Assembly (NCBI GenBank): GCA_026982235.1
Contig: JALSHM010000430.1
Coordinates: 1 to 9,942 of the forward strand
Source: Robiginitomaculum sp.
Lineage (GTDB): Bacteria; Pseudomonadota; Alphaproteobacteria; Caulobacterales; Maricaulaceae
Reading direction: 5' to 3'
Length of the DNA stretch: 9,942 nt
A program made the position numbers and the translations under genes. The notes under the pieces are model-generated. The model saw only the letters and a list, made by a program, of their open reading frames with translations, was not told where the DNA came from and searched no databases. Numbering within the stretch: the first letter of the stretch is position 1; every line of letters starts with the position of its first letter. Shown in pieces: positions 1 through 6,806 of the stretch.

Positions 1-1145
1 GGGGGCAGAAATTCCATGACATCACCGGCTTGTAATTTGTTTTTCACGCCTAGATAAAAGGCGTCGTCGTCAACCTCTATAATAGAGCCAGCAAATTCCC
101 ATGCGCCCAGGGTTTGGGTATGGTCGTAATTATGGCCGTAATTGGTAAGGCGCCCATCATGAAAGGCGAGGGTAAAACCCCGGTTAGACACATTCATCAA
201 CTCGTTCATATAGGGTTTGGGGTTGAAATTATCTGGATCCCGCGCCCAATCATCCATAGCGGCGCGGTAAGCACGGGCGACCACGGCCACATAATAAACC
301 GACTTGCCCCGGCCTTCGACTTTCAAACTATCCACACCCAGCGCCAGATAATCACTTAGTTTAGGCATCAGGCATAAGTCTTTGGAATTTAAGATATAAG
401 CTGCATCATTGCTTTCCTCGATAGGCATAAAGTCGCCGGGTCGGTGACCTTCTTCCAGCAAAAACTCGAACATATCTTTATTGTCTTCGGTAATTTCTAA
501 TTCTTCGATTGTGCCGTCTTTCAGGCGCAAATGTACCTTATAGCCCCAACGGCACGAATTGGCGCAATTACCTTGGTTGGCACCGCGCTCAGACATGAAA
601 TTTGACAGCAAACACCGCCCGGAATAGGTCATGCACATAGCCCCATGGACGAAGGCTTCTAGCTTAATATTGGGGCATTTCTCGCGAATTTCGGTCAGTT
701 CTGCAAATGAAACTTCGCGGGCAAGCACGCAGAGATCCGCGCCCATATTTTCCCAAAACTTAACCGACATCCAAGAACAAACATTGGCTTGGGTCGAGAC
801 ATGTAAGGGCACATCTGGTGCGTGGGTTTTCACATATTGAAACACGCCCGGGTCTGCGATGATAACACCGTCTGGGTTTAACTCCTTAATCGTCGCAACA
901 TATTCTTCCAGCTTAGGCACGTCTTTATTGTGGGAGAACAAATTAAGCGTTAGATAAATCCGCTTGCCGCGTGCGTGTGCAAATTCGATTCCCTCGCGTA
1001 TTTGCTCCAAGGTAAATTCAGCTTTAGTGCGCAAAGACATGTCCGGCGTGCCCAAATAGACAGCATCCGCACCGTAAAGCACAGCCGTTTTTAGCTTATC
1101 AAGATTACCCGCAGGCATTAAGAGTTCTGATTTCAGTTCTGTCAT
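1..1145 (-). CDS. trhP: U32-family protein, TrhP/YegQ-type tRNA uridine-34 hydroxylase (C-terminus off window)
   Basis: This frame reads leftward from ATG at 1145-1143 and stays open to the window edge, giving 381 residues without a stop. The N-terminus MTELKSELLMPAGNLDKL is typical of the U32 collagenase-like family. The family signature is intact: EAFVHGAMC, then GRCLLS, at about residues 164-182. Cysteines C171, C178, C194 and C198 are spaced as expected for an iron-sulfur cluster in TrhP- and UbiU/V-type proteins. A KVEGR motif lies at 275-279. The frame continues into a segment (KNKLQAGDVMEFLPP) resembling the extra C-terminal domain of YegQ/TrhP. This favours TrhP over the shorter UbiU and UbiV. 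Known TrhP enzymes act in the cytoplasm and use prephenate to hydroxylate U34 of certain tRNAs. Older annotations call such proteins proteases or collagenases. No clear Shine-Dalgarno precedes the ATG, and no other in-frame start was seen just upstream. Family is sure; TrhP function is inferred. Confidence 0.88.
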   Translation of the reverse strand, partial: MTELKSELLMPAGNLDKLKTAVLYGADAVYLGTPDMSLRTKAEFTLEQIREGIEFAHARGKRIYLTLNLFSHNKDVPKLEEYVATIKELNPDGVIIADPGVFQYVKTHAPDVPLHVSTQANVCSWMSVKFWENMGADLCVLAREVSFAELTEIREKCPNIKLEAFVHGAMCMTYSGRCLLSNFMSERGANQGNCANSCRWGYKVHLRLKDGTIEELEITEDNKDMFEFLLEEGHRPGDFMPIEESNDAAYILNSKDLCLMPKLSDYLALGVDSLKVEGRGKSVYYVAVVARAYRAAMDDWARDPDNFNPKPYMNELMNVSNRGFTLAFHDGRLTNYGHNYDHTQTLGAWEFAGSIIEVDDDAFYLGVKNKLQAGDVMEFLP

Positions 1146-1247
1146 GTGGCGGCTTGTGTCATACTTTCCGTTTTGTCACAATACAATTTTGCAACACTGC
1201 GTTAACCTTGAGAAAATACGGTATATGAAAATATCTATGGATTCGCA
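1146..1247. promoter_or_regulatory. Divergent intergenic region between the U32 and patatin genes
   Basis: These 102 bases separate two divergently oriented genes, so they should hold both promoters. The stretch is AT-rich. Possible -35-like elements are TTGTCA near 1174 and TTGCAA near 1190, but neither has a convincing -10 partner, so no promoter is assigned. A GANTC methylation site (GATTC, 1240-1244) lies just before the patatin start. Neither gene has a strong Shine-Dalgarno here. No hairpin or riboswitch-like fold stood out. Confidence 0.35.
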
Positions 1248-3116
1248 ATGGTTCGCACTTTTTTATCGCTTGTTTTGATTGTCGTTTTGTGGGGGAGCGT
1301 AAACGCTTCCGCGCAAATACGGCACAAAACAAAGGACAGACCTAGGGTTGGCCTAGTGCTTGGTGGGGGCGGGGCGAAAGGCCTGGCCCATGTGGGGGTT
1401 ATTCGGGTTTTGGAAGAAAACCAAATCCCAGTTGATGTGATCGCCGGCACCTCCATGGGCGCCATTGTTGGGGCGCTTTATGCGTCTGGGTATAGCGCGG
1501 ACGAGCTGGAAAACATCACCATAGAGATGGACTGGAATGCTGTATTTAATGATAAAACCTCTCGCAGTCGCTCGACCTTCCGGCGCAAAGCGGACGAATT
1601 TGGGTTTTTAACCGACTATAAAGTCACCTTTAAGGACGGGAAAATCGTCTTGCCCAAAGGTATTATTCAAGGCCAAAATCTGTTTTTGGAACTCTCCAGC
1701 TTGCTTTCTGAAACTCGTTCTATAGGCAAATTCAAAGACTTACCTATTCCTTTTAAACTTGTTGCGACGGATTTAGGTTCAGGTGATGCCGTGATTATGG
1801 AGGATGGAGATTTAGCCACAGCCGTATTTGCTTCCATGGCTATACCGGGGCTAATCCCGCCGGTAGAGCGCGATGGCAAGCGCCTGATTGATGGCGGTTT
1901 GGTCAATAATGTGCCCGTCGATCTCGCCCGCGCCCTCGGTGCGGATATTGTCATTGTGGTGAATGTGGGTACTGATCCTAAACCTGCTAGCGAAATTGGA
2001 AATTTCATTGAAGTCTTGCGCCAGACCCAAATTATTTTGACTAAAGAGAATACGCAAGTTCAGATTGATTCCATGCACGGCAGTGATATTTTGATTGAGC
2101 CTGTTTTGGAAGGATTAAGCGCGGCCAGCTTTGACCAAGCCGCTATTTTATCGGAACAAGGTGCCATTGCAGCCCGTAAAGCCTTGCCCAAACTAGCGGC
2201 ACTGCGTCTTGATGATAAGGCTTGGTTGCAACACTTATTATCCCGCTTGGCGGTGCCACAAAAACGTCCCGTGATAAATGCAATACACATCACACAAAAC
2301 TCCAAACTCTCCGATGAAATATTACGCACGGGAATATCTATAAAACCGGGGGAAAAATTTGATCCAGCTAGGCTCAACCGGGATATTGACCGCCTGTATG
2401 GAGATGGGCTTTATGATCGGATTACTTATAAAATTGAAGAAAATGAAGATGAACAAACCGTCTTGCGTATTGATGGCAAAGTTAAAGAGAGTAGCGACGG
2501 CTATTTTAAATTTGGCGTGCAACTGGATTCCAATCTTGAAGATACGTCATCTTTCAAATTAGGCATTTCCTATACAAAACCACAGGTCAATCAGTGGGGC
2601 GGTGAGTGGCGCACAGAAATCACTGTCGGTGACACGTTAGAAGGGGTAACAGAATTTTACCAACCCATAGGCGCCAAGCAAAGGTTTTTTGTTGAGCCGT
2701 CCTTATTTCTGACTCGCCAAAAAGAGAATTTCTTTGATGCTATGGATAGGCGTCGCGGTGATATTAAGATTTTGGGGGTAGGGGGTGCGCTACAAGGCGG
2801 TATGTTATTTGGCCGTTGGGGTGAGCTTCGCGGGGGCATTACCAAATCGCAAATAAAATTAGGTTTTACCGATGAGACCCTTGGCGTGGACACCTTTAAA
2901 TTTGATGACAGTTTTCTGCTGGCGCGGGCGACTATTGATACGCTCGATAGCCTATCTTTTCCGACTGATGGAAGCCTTGTCATTGCGGAGTATGAAGTTC
3001 ATGACACTTTCCTCGGTGGTGACGGGGTCGTTTGCGAGAGGGGGCGAAATGACACCCTAAGGAATTATCCAGTGGTATTCGCCGGTGAGCATAATGTGTT
3101 CCCATCCGAGCGGTGA
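1248..3116 (+). CDS. Patatin-like phospholipase with POTRA and Omp85-type barrel, truncated by transposon insertion
   Basis: The frame begins at ATG 1248, the first in-frame ATG after a TGA at 1209. It encodes a signal peptide (about 1-22, likely cleaved after ASA). A patatin domain follows, with the glycine-rich oxyanion loop LGGGGAKG at 38-45, the nucleophile Ser69 in GTSMG, and the catalytic Asp215 in DGG. A POTRA-like segment spans roughly 339-415 and beta-barrel sequence runs from about 425. This is the PlpD (type Vd) layout, in which a lipase acting on acyl esters is attached to an outer-membrane barrel. Native coding ends at residue 592 (base 3023). The last 30 residues, from GVVCERG onward, are translated from the transposon end and the antisense of tnpA. 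PlpD-like proteins are usually somewhat over 700 residues, so roughly the last 100-150 barrel residues, including the terminal strand used for BAM-mediated assembly, are missing. The catalytic domain is intact, but membrane assembly is probably lost. The product is likely non-functional or mislocalised. Confidence 0.9.
   Translation: MVRTFLSLVLIVVLWGSVNASAQIRHKTKDRPRVGLVLGGGGAKGLAHVGVIRVLEENQIPVDVIAGTSMGAIVGALYASGYSADELENITIEMDWNAVFNDKTSRSRSTFRRKADEFGFLTDYKVTFKDGKIVLPKGIIQGQNLFLELSSLLSETRSIGKFKDLPIPFKLVATDLGSGDAVIMEDGDLATAVFASMAIPGLIPPVERDGKRLIDGGLVNNVPVDLARALGADIVIVVNVGTDPKPASEIGNFIEVLRQTQIILTKENTQVQIDSMHGSDILIEPVLEGLSAASFDQAAILSEQGAIAARKALPKLAALRLDDKAWLQHLLSRLAVPQKRPVINAIHITQNSKLSDEILRTGISIKPGEKFDPARLNRDIDRLYGDGLYDRITYKIEENEDEQTVLRIDGKVKESSDGYFKFGVQLDSNLEDTSSFKLGISYTKPQVNQWGGEWRTEITVGDTLEGVTEFYQPIGAKQRFFVEPSLFLTRQKENFFDAMDRRRGDIKILGVGGALQGGMLFGRWGELRGGITKSQIKLGFTDETLGVDTFKFDDSFLLARATIDTLDSLSFPTDGSLVIAEYEVHDTFLGGDGVVCERGRNDTLRNYPVVFAGEHNVFPSER
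3019..3023. repeat. Predicted target-site duplication copy, GTGAC
   Basis: Tn3-family elements duplicate 5 bp of target. The five bases directly outside the terminal repeat are GTGAC. The partner copy next to the other transposon end is not visible in this window, so this is a prediction from family behaviour, not an observed duplication. Confidence 0.4.
3024..3061 (+). repeat. 38-bp Tn3-family terminal inverted repeat (one end)
   Basis: The segment starts with the outer GGGGTCG and ends with the inner CCCTAAG. That matches the Tn3-family pattern of 38 bp starting GGGG and ending in TAAG. It lies exactly where the patatin homology stops. The tnpA stop codon (TAG on the minus strand, 3057-3059) falls inside its inner end, which is a common arrangement in this family. 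It is the TnpA binding and cleavage end. The opposite repeat should read CTTAGGG...CGACCCC on the plus strand, and no convincing match was found up to 9942. Confidence 0.85.
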
Positions 3117-5960
3117 TGTGTGTTTTAGCAGTTCTATTGGCAATTTTTCGCCCTCATTGTGTAATTTAGTGACAATTTCGCCGAGCTTCTTCGTGTTCCA
3201 GTAAATGATAATGGCTGCAAGGAGGTTCATACCAGCAATCCGGTAATGTTGCCCTTCGGCTGTTCGGTCATGTATTTCTCCCCGTCGATTGAAGTTAATG
3301 GCCCGTTTTAAAGCATGGTGGGCTTCACCTTTGTTAAGACCTATTTGAGTTCGCCGTTGCAGATCGGTATCGCTGATCCAATCCAACATAAATATTGAAC
3401 GCTCAATACGTCCAATTTCTCTAAGCGCCAGAGCAAGGTCGTTTTGTCTTGGGTATGCCGAGAGCTTCTTGAGCATCAAGCTGGGTTGGATTTTACCTGA
3501 TACTGTACTTGCAACCAGTCTTAATATATCCGGCCAATTTCGCGAAATAAGTGATTTTCGTATTTTCCCGGCCACCAAAGGCCGCACCGTCTTGTTCACC
3601 AGTCTTGGCTCAAAAGCATAGAGCCGTTTATGAGGAAGATCACGAATGCGCGGTGCAAAACGATAGCCAAGGATTGAGCACATAGCAAAGACATGATCTG
3701 TAAAACCTCCCGTGTCTGTATAGTGTTCTTTGATTTTTCTGCCCGTTTCATTCATAACCAAGCCGTTCAAAATGTATGGAGCTTCATGGGCGGTTGATGG
3801 AATAAGCTCGGTTGAGAATGGTCCATATTGATCTGAAAGATGGGTGTAAGCTTTTAAACCTGCCTTACGGCTGTATTTTGCATTAGTAAGGTTTGCCTTA
3901 CTCCCCATGCCTCCAGTGTGAAAAAATTGTGCATCTGATGATGACGTTAGTCCTTTGCCCCAAACCTGGGCCATAGGCAGCTTGCTTTGTGCGTCCACCA
4001 AGATTGCCAGAGCCTGTTTAAATGCACTATCCTGAATATGCCACCTGGCAATCCGGAGCAATTCCCAAAAAGTATTGGTGTTGGAAGCTGTCGCCATTTT
4101 CTTGAGACCAAGATTAATGCCGTCAGCCAGCAAAACATTCATAAGCCCTACTTTGTCTTTGCAGGGCACCCCCGTTCGTAAATTAGTGAATGCATCCGTA
4201 AAACCAATTTCGGCATCAACTTGCAAAAGGATTTCAGTAATACGGATAGACGGCATGAGTTTTGAGAGTTTTAGTTTTATTTCCGGGACACCATCCGGAA
4301 TTGCCTTTTCAAGTTTCTTAATATGAATTTTACCGTTTTTGATGGCGCCGTTGGGTAGTAACCCGGCCTTTGCAAGGCGACTTATATTGTCCAGAGCAGC
4401 GTTTAGGGTATTTTCTTTTGCGGATAACCAAGTGTTTGGATCAAGCGGCACGGCAAGCTTGCCGCATTTAGCGACTTCTGTTTGCGGCAATAACAAAGTG
4501 GAAATGTCCGCGTAACGCAAGCTTTTGTTTATCCAGAGATCGCCTGACCTAAAGGCATCTTTAATGGCAAACATTATGGCTGTTTCCCATAGCTTACGGT
4601 CAACGGTTTTACTTTTCTTTAGCAATTTTCGCCATTTTGGTCGAGCGAAATGGATGGATAAGTCGGCGGCGCTATTCCTATTGTCTACCTCATTCAGACA
4701 TTTAAGTTGGTCGATAGCCAATAACAAGGGCTTCACGACTGACTTGCCGTTGATTTTCATGAGGTCTAAAAAGCGCGGGGTATATCGCCTAAATCTGGCA
4801 TGCCCCGTTGTGATATAATCCAAAGGATCGGCTGATACCGTTTGCGTTAACCGAGCGGCTAAATCCACCAGTCCTGCAAAATGTTCCCACCCGATAGAAT
4901 CGGTAATAACATCATCAAGTCTCTCGTTATTCTCATTTGCAAGTATTAAATGCTTCCCGATTTTGGAGAAAGACTTTAACGTGGAGCCAATAGCTTCTTG
5001 TTCACTCTGTATTTGGAGGTTACTGATTTTTTCTGCAGATTTGTAGGTTTTACCGACAATCCGGTCGTGGGTTTCTATGATAGCATCAACCAGCATTGCT
5101 TCCCATTCAATTATGCACACGGCCAATATGGCAAAATGGCGGTCTTTCGGTTGCTTTCGTATATCATCCGCATAATAACGCTCACCTTGCCTTTTAAGCT
5201 CAGCAATCCTGTGGCCTGGAAGGCCAGCAATTATGGAAGTTGAAATATTTATCGATCTAATAATTTCAAGTCGATCTAAAAGCCTATTTGCGGCACTTGA
5301 GTTTGAACCGGGCTCACATTGACGCAACCAAACAAAGCGGGTGATTCTTCCGTTCATCTCGGTCTCGTTCAGCAAGGTCTGCAAATTTAATTGATTTTCG
5401 CCGCTCAGCCGGCTCGTGATAGTTTTGCAAATATGCCGTTCGGCAAAAACAAGAGCATCTGCACACAACCGTTCTACCGTACTTATGGCAGGTATGATTA
5501 TGTTCATGGAACGGCATTTATCCAAAAACATTTCCGCCATACCCTGATTTGATCGTGCCTGTTGGGCTGCCTTTTGGAGCCAATTCTCGAATTCTTTTCG
5601 CACTTCGCCGTCAAACACATAATATCCATAGATTTTTTGCAATGCTGATGAGTGCTGATACCTCGTTTGTCTACGCTGCGCATATTGAAGAAGCTCATCA
5701 CCTGTAAACCCAAGTTGTGCGCCAATAAATGCCAACAGGCTTTCTGGTATGAATTCTCCGGGTTGAAGCAATCTTCCCGGAAAGCGTAGTGCACAAAGCT
5801 GAAGAGCAAAGCCCAAGCGGTTCTCTGGACGGCGGCGCTTGCGGATGTGCGCCAAATCTTCATCACTCAATATGTAGTGCTTTAAAAATTGTGCTTCATC
5901 AGTTGGTAAATCAAACAAAGATGCTCTTTGTCTGTCAGTAAGGATTGTCCGGCGAGCCAT
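3057..5960 (-). CDS. tnpA: Tn3-family transposase TnpA
   Basis: This 967-residue protein has the usual length for Tn3-family TnpA (about 950-1010). The N-terminus (MARRTILTDRQRASLFDLP) and the first ~170 residues match the DUF4158-type DNA-binding region. The C-terminal half carries the RNase H-like DDE domain. The visible catalytic residues are D676 (in TSSSDAQFF), D749 (in YTDTGGFTD) and E879 (in LNKGEAHHALKRAI, followed by NRRGE), with the order and spacing of this family. The tail WNTKKL and the final LTGEYHW are also family-typical. The enzyme pairs the two 38-bp ends and joins them to target DNA by replicative transposition, giving cointegrates and a 5-bp duplication. The ATG at 5960 is followed directly by recognisable N-terminal sequence; only a weak purine-rich Shine-Dalgarno precedes it. 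The stop lies within the terminal repeat. There is no frameshift and no missing motif. Confidence 0.96.
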   Translation of the reverse strand: MARRTILTDRQRASLFDLPTDEAQFLKHYILSDEDLAHIRKRRRPENRLGFALQLCALRFPGRLLQPGEFIPESLLAFIGAQLGFTGDELLQYAQRRQTRYQHSSALQKIYGYYVFDGEVRKEFENWLQKAAQQARSNQGMAEMFLDKCRSMNIIIPAISTVERLCADALVFAERHICKTITSRLSGENQLNLQTLLNETEMNGRITRFVWLRQCEPGSNSSAANRLLDRLEIIRSINISTSIIAGLPGHRIAELKRQGERYYADDIRKQPKDRHFAILAVCIIEWEAMLVDAIIETHDRIVGKTYKSAEKISNLQIQSEQEAIGSTLKSFSKIGKHLILANENNERLDDVITDSIGWEHFAGLVDLAARLTQTVSADPLDYITTGHARFRRYTPRFLDLMKINGKSVVKPLLLAIDQLKCLNEVDNRNSAADLSIHFARPKWRKLLKKSKTVDRKLWETAIMFAIKDAFRSGDLWINKSLRYADISTLLLPQTEVAKCGKLAVPLDPNTWLSAKENTLNAALDNISRLAKAGLLPNGAIKNGKIHIKKLEKAIPDGVPEIKLKLSKLMPSIRITEILLQVDAEIGFTDAFTNLRTGVPCKDKVGLMNVLLADGINLGLKKMATASNTNTFWELLRIARWHIQDSAFKQALAILVDAQSKLPMAQVWGKGLTSSSDAQFFHTGGMGSKANLTNAKYSRKAGLKAYTHLSDQYGPFSTELIPSTAHEAPYILNGLVMNETGRKIKEHYTDTGGFTDHVFAMCSILGYRFAPRIRDLPHKRLYAFEPRLVNKTVRPLVAGKIRKSLISRNWPDILRLVASTVSGKIQPSLMLKKLSAYPRQNDLALALREIGRIERSIFMLDWISDTDLQRRTQIGLNKGEAHHALKRAINFNRRGEIHDRTAEGQHYRIAGMNLLAAIIIYWNTKKLGEIVTKLHNEGEKLPIELLKHTSPLGWEHIMLTGEYHWIIP

Positions 5961-6088
5961 GTTATATCTTTTCTATTTGAACTAATGGTTTGCGAAATAT
6001 TGATAAAGATATATAATATGATACAAAGTATTGCCAGCCAACAAAGGAAAAGTCCAATGTATCACAAACGAATGTATAAGACACACTT
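5961..6088. promoter_or_regulatory. res: Putative res site and divergent tnpA/tnpR promoter region
   Basis: This AT-rich 128-bp gap separates divergent tnpA and tnpR, the position and size of a Tn3-type res site with three resolvase-binding subsites. Next to tnpR a pair of 9-bp half-sites is visible: TGTATCACA (6058-6066) and, inverted, TATAAGACA (6075-6083, reverse complement TGTCTTATA). They form a 26-bp subsite near the Tn3-family half-site consensus TGTCYNNTA. A related half-site TATGATACA (6017-6025, reverse complement TGTATCATA) lies in the tnpA-proximal half, close to TGCGAAATATT at 5991, which recalls the crossover subsite of Tn3/gamma-delta. Subsite boundaries are inferred. Resolvase bound here would also repress both genes, as in Tn3. 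Confidence 0.6.
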
Positions 6089-6700
6089 ATGCTGATAGGG
6101 TATATTCGCATTTCAAAAGCCGATGGTAGCCAATCTCTTGACCTGCAACATGACGCCATGATTGAAGCTGGAGTGTCACCGAATAAAATCTATCAGGATA
6201 AAGCTTCGGGAAAACGTGATGATCGCCCCGGACTTGATGCCTGCTTAAAATCTCTTCGTGCGGGGGATGTTCTGGTTATCTGGAAGCTTGACCGTTTGGG
6301 ACGAAGTTTAAAGCATTTGGTCAATACAATTCAAGACCTCTCGGATAGCGATATCGCTCTGCGTGTGCTAACAGGCCAAGGCGCTCAAATTGACACGACA
6401 ACCGCAAGCGGGCGGTTGATATTTGGCATCTTCGCAAGCCTTGCGGAATTTGAACGAGAACTGATCCGCGAACGTACAATGGCTGGCCTAGCAGCAGCGC
6501 GAGCACGGGGTCGTAAAGGCGGACGTAAATTTGCCTTAACAAAAGCCCAGGTTCGCCTTGCGCAAGCCGCAATGTTAAACCGGGACAGTTCCGTCGCTGA
6601 TCTCTGCAAAGAGCTAGGCATAAAACCCGTCACGCTTTATCGGTATGTTGGGCCGGAGGGGCAATTACGCCGGAATGGGGAAAAAGTGTTGAACGCCTAA
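6089..6700 (+). CDS. tnpR: Tn3-type serine resolvase TnpR
   Basis: This 203-residue protein is a small serine recombinase of the resolvase/invertase family. The nucleophile is Ser9 in GYIRISKADG, and the conserved arginines are R7, R46, R69 and R72 (KLDRLGRS at 66-73). The long helix GRLIFGIFASLAEFERELIRERT covers about 108-130, followed by the GRKGGRKF linker. A C-terminal helix-turn-helix (about 166-190, SVADLCKELGIKPVTLYRYV) binds res. Its role is to resolve the cointegrate made by TnpA and to repress transcription from the shared intergenic region. The ATG at 6089 gives the normal start (MLIGYIRIS); no good Shine-Dalgarno precedes it, and the putative res subsite ends only 5 bp upstream, which fits autoregulation. 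The length and all catalytic residues are normal. It could be mistaken for a DNA invertase, but divergence from tnpA with the gap between them makes resolvase much more likely. Confidence 0.95.
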   Translation: MLIGYIRISKADGSQSLDLQHDAMIEAGVSPNKIYQDKASGKRDDRPGLDACLKSLRAGDVLVIWKLDRLGRSLKHLVNTIQDLSDSDIALRVLTGQGAQIDTTTASGRLIFGIFASLAEFERELIRERTMAGLAAARARGRKGGRKFALTKAQVRLAQAAMLNRDSSVADLCKELGIKPVTLYRYVGPEGQLRRNGEKVLNA

Positions 6701-6806
6701 TTGAGAGCTTGTGTGCTGATTGGAAAGAGTAGAAATTTAAGTTTAACCTTGAAAAATACAATCATCCTTACTAAGCGTTAACCATAGTTAATTTGAGGAG
6801 TTCAGT
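6701..6806 (+). promoter_or_regulatory. Leader of the RHS gene with TTAAC/GTTAA palindrome and strong ribosome binding site
   Basis: These 106 bases follow tnpR. An inverted repeat TTAAC-CATA-GTTAA lies at 6778-6791 and contains TTAACCAT, which resembles a CtrA half-site of alphaproteobacteria (TTAA-N6-TTAA here, against the usual N7). A strong Shine-Dalgarno GAGGAG at 6795-6800 sits 6 bases before the ATG at 6807 and fixes that start. A weak promoter guess is TTGAAA at 6749-6754 with TAAGCG at 6772-6777. No rho-independent terminator after tnpR and no transposon terminal repeat were seen. Confidence 0.45.

Larger units (their letters stand above)
3024..6700. mobile_element. Tn3-family transposon, minimum visible extent (right end not found)
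   Basis: The element is defined on the left by a 38-bp terminal repeat, and contains tnpA (leftward), a putative res region and tnpR (rightward). A divergent tnpA and tnpR with res between them is the Tn3 subgroup layout, in which cargo normally lies beyond tnpR before the second terminal repeat. I give only the minimum extent here. The element may continue through the RHS gene and beyond the window. It has inserted into the patatin gene and truncated it. Both transposition genes look intact, so the element may be recent and active. Confidence 0.85.

Noticed and set aside
114..840. Plus-strand frames at 114-359 and 631-840
   Set aside because: They are antisense to the U32-family gene, whose conserved motifs are read on the minus strand through both stretches.
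1235..1465. Minus-strand frame opposite the start of the patatin gene
   Set aside because: It is a shadow of the patatin frame, with low-complexity Pro/Ser composition and no recognisable motif.
5962..6159. Minus-strand 65-codon frame across the res region and tnpR start
   Set aside because: It lies antisense to tnpR and over the res site, and has no family resemblance or ribosome binding site.
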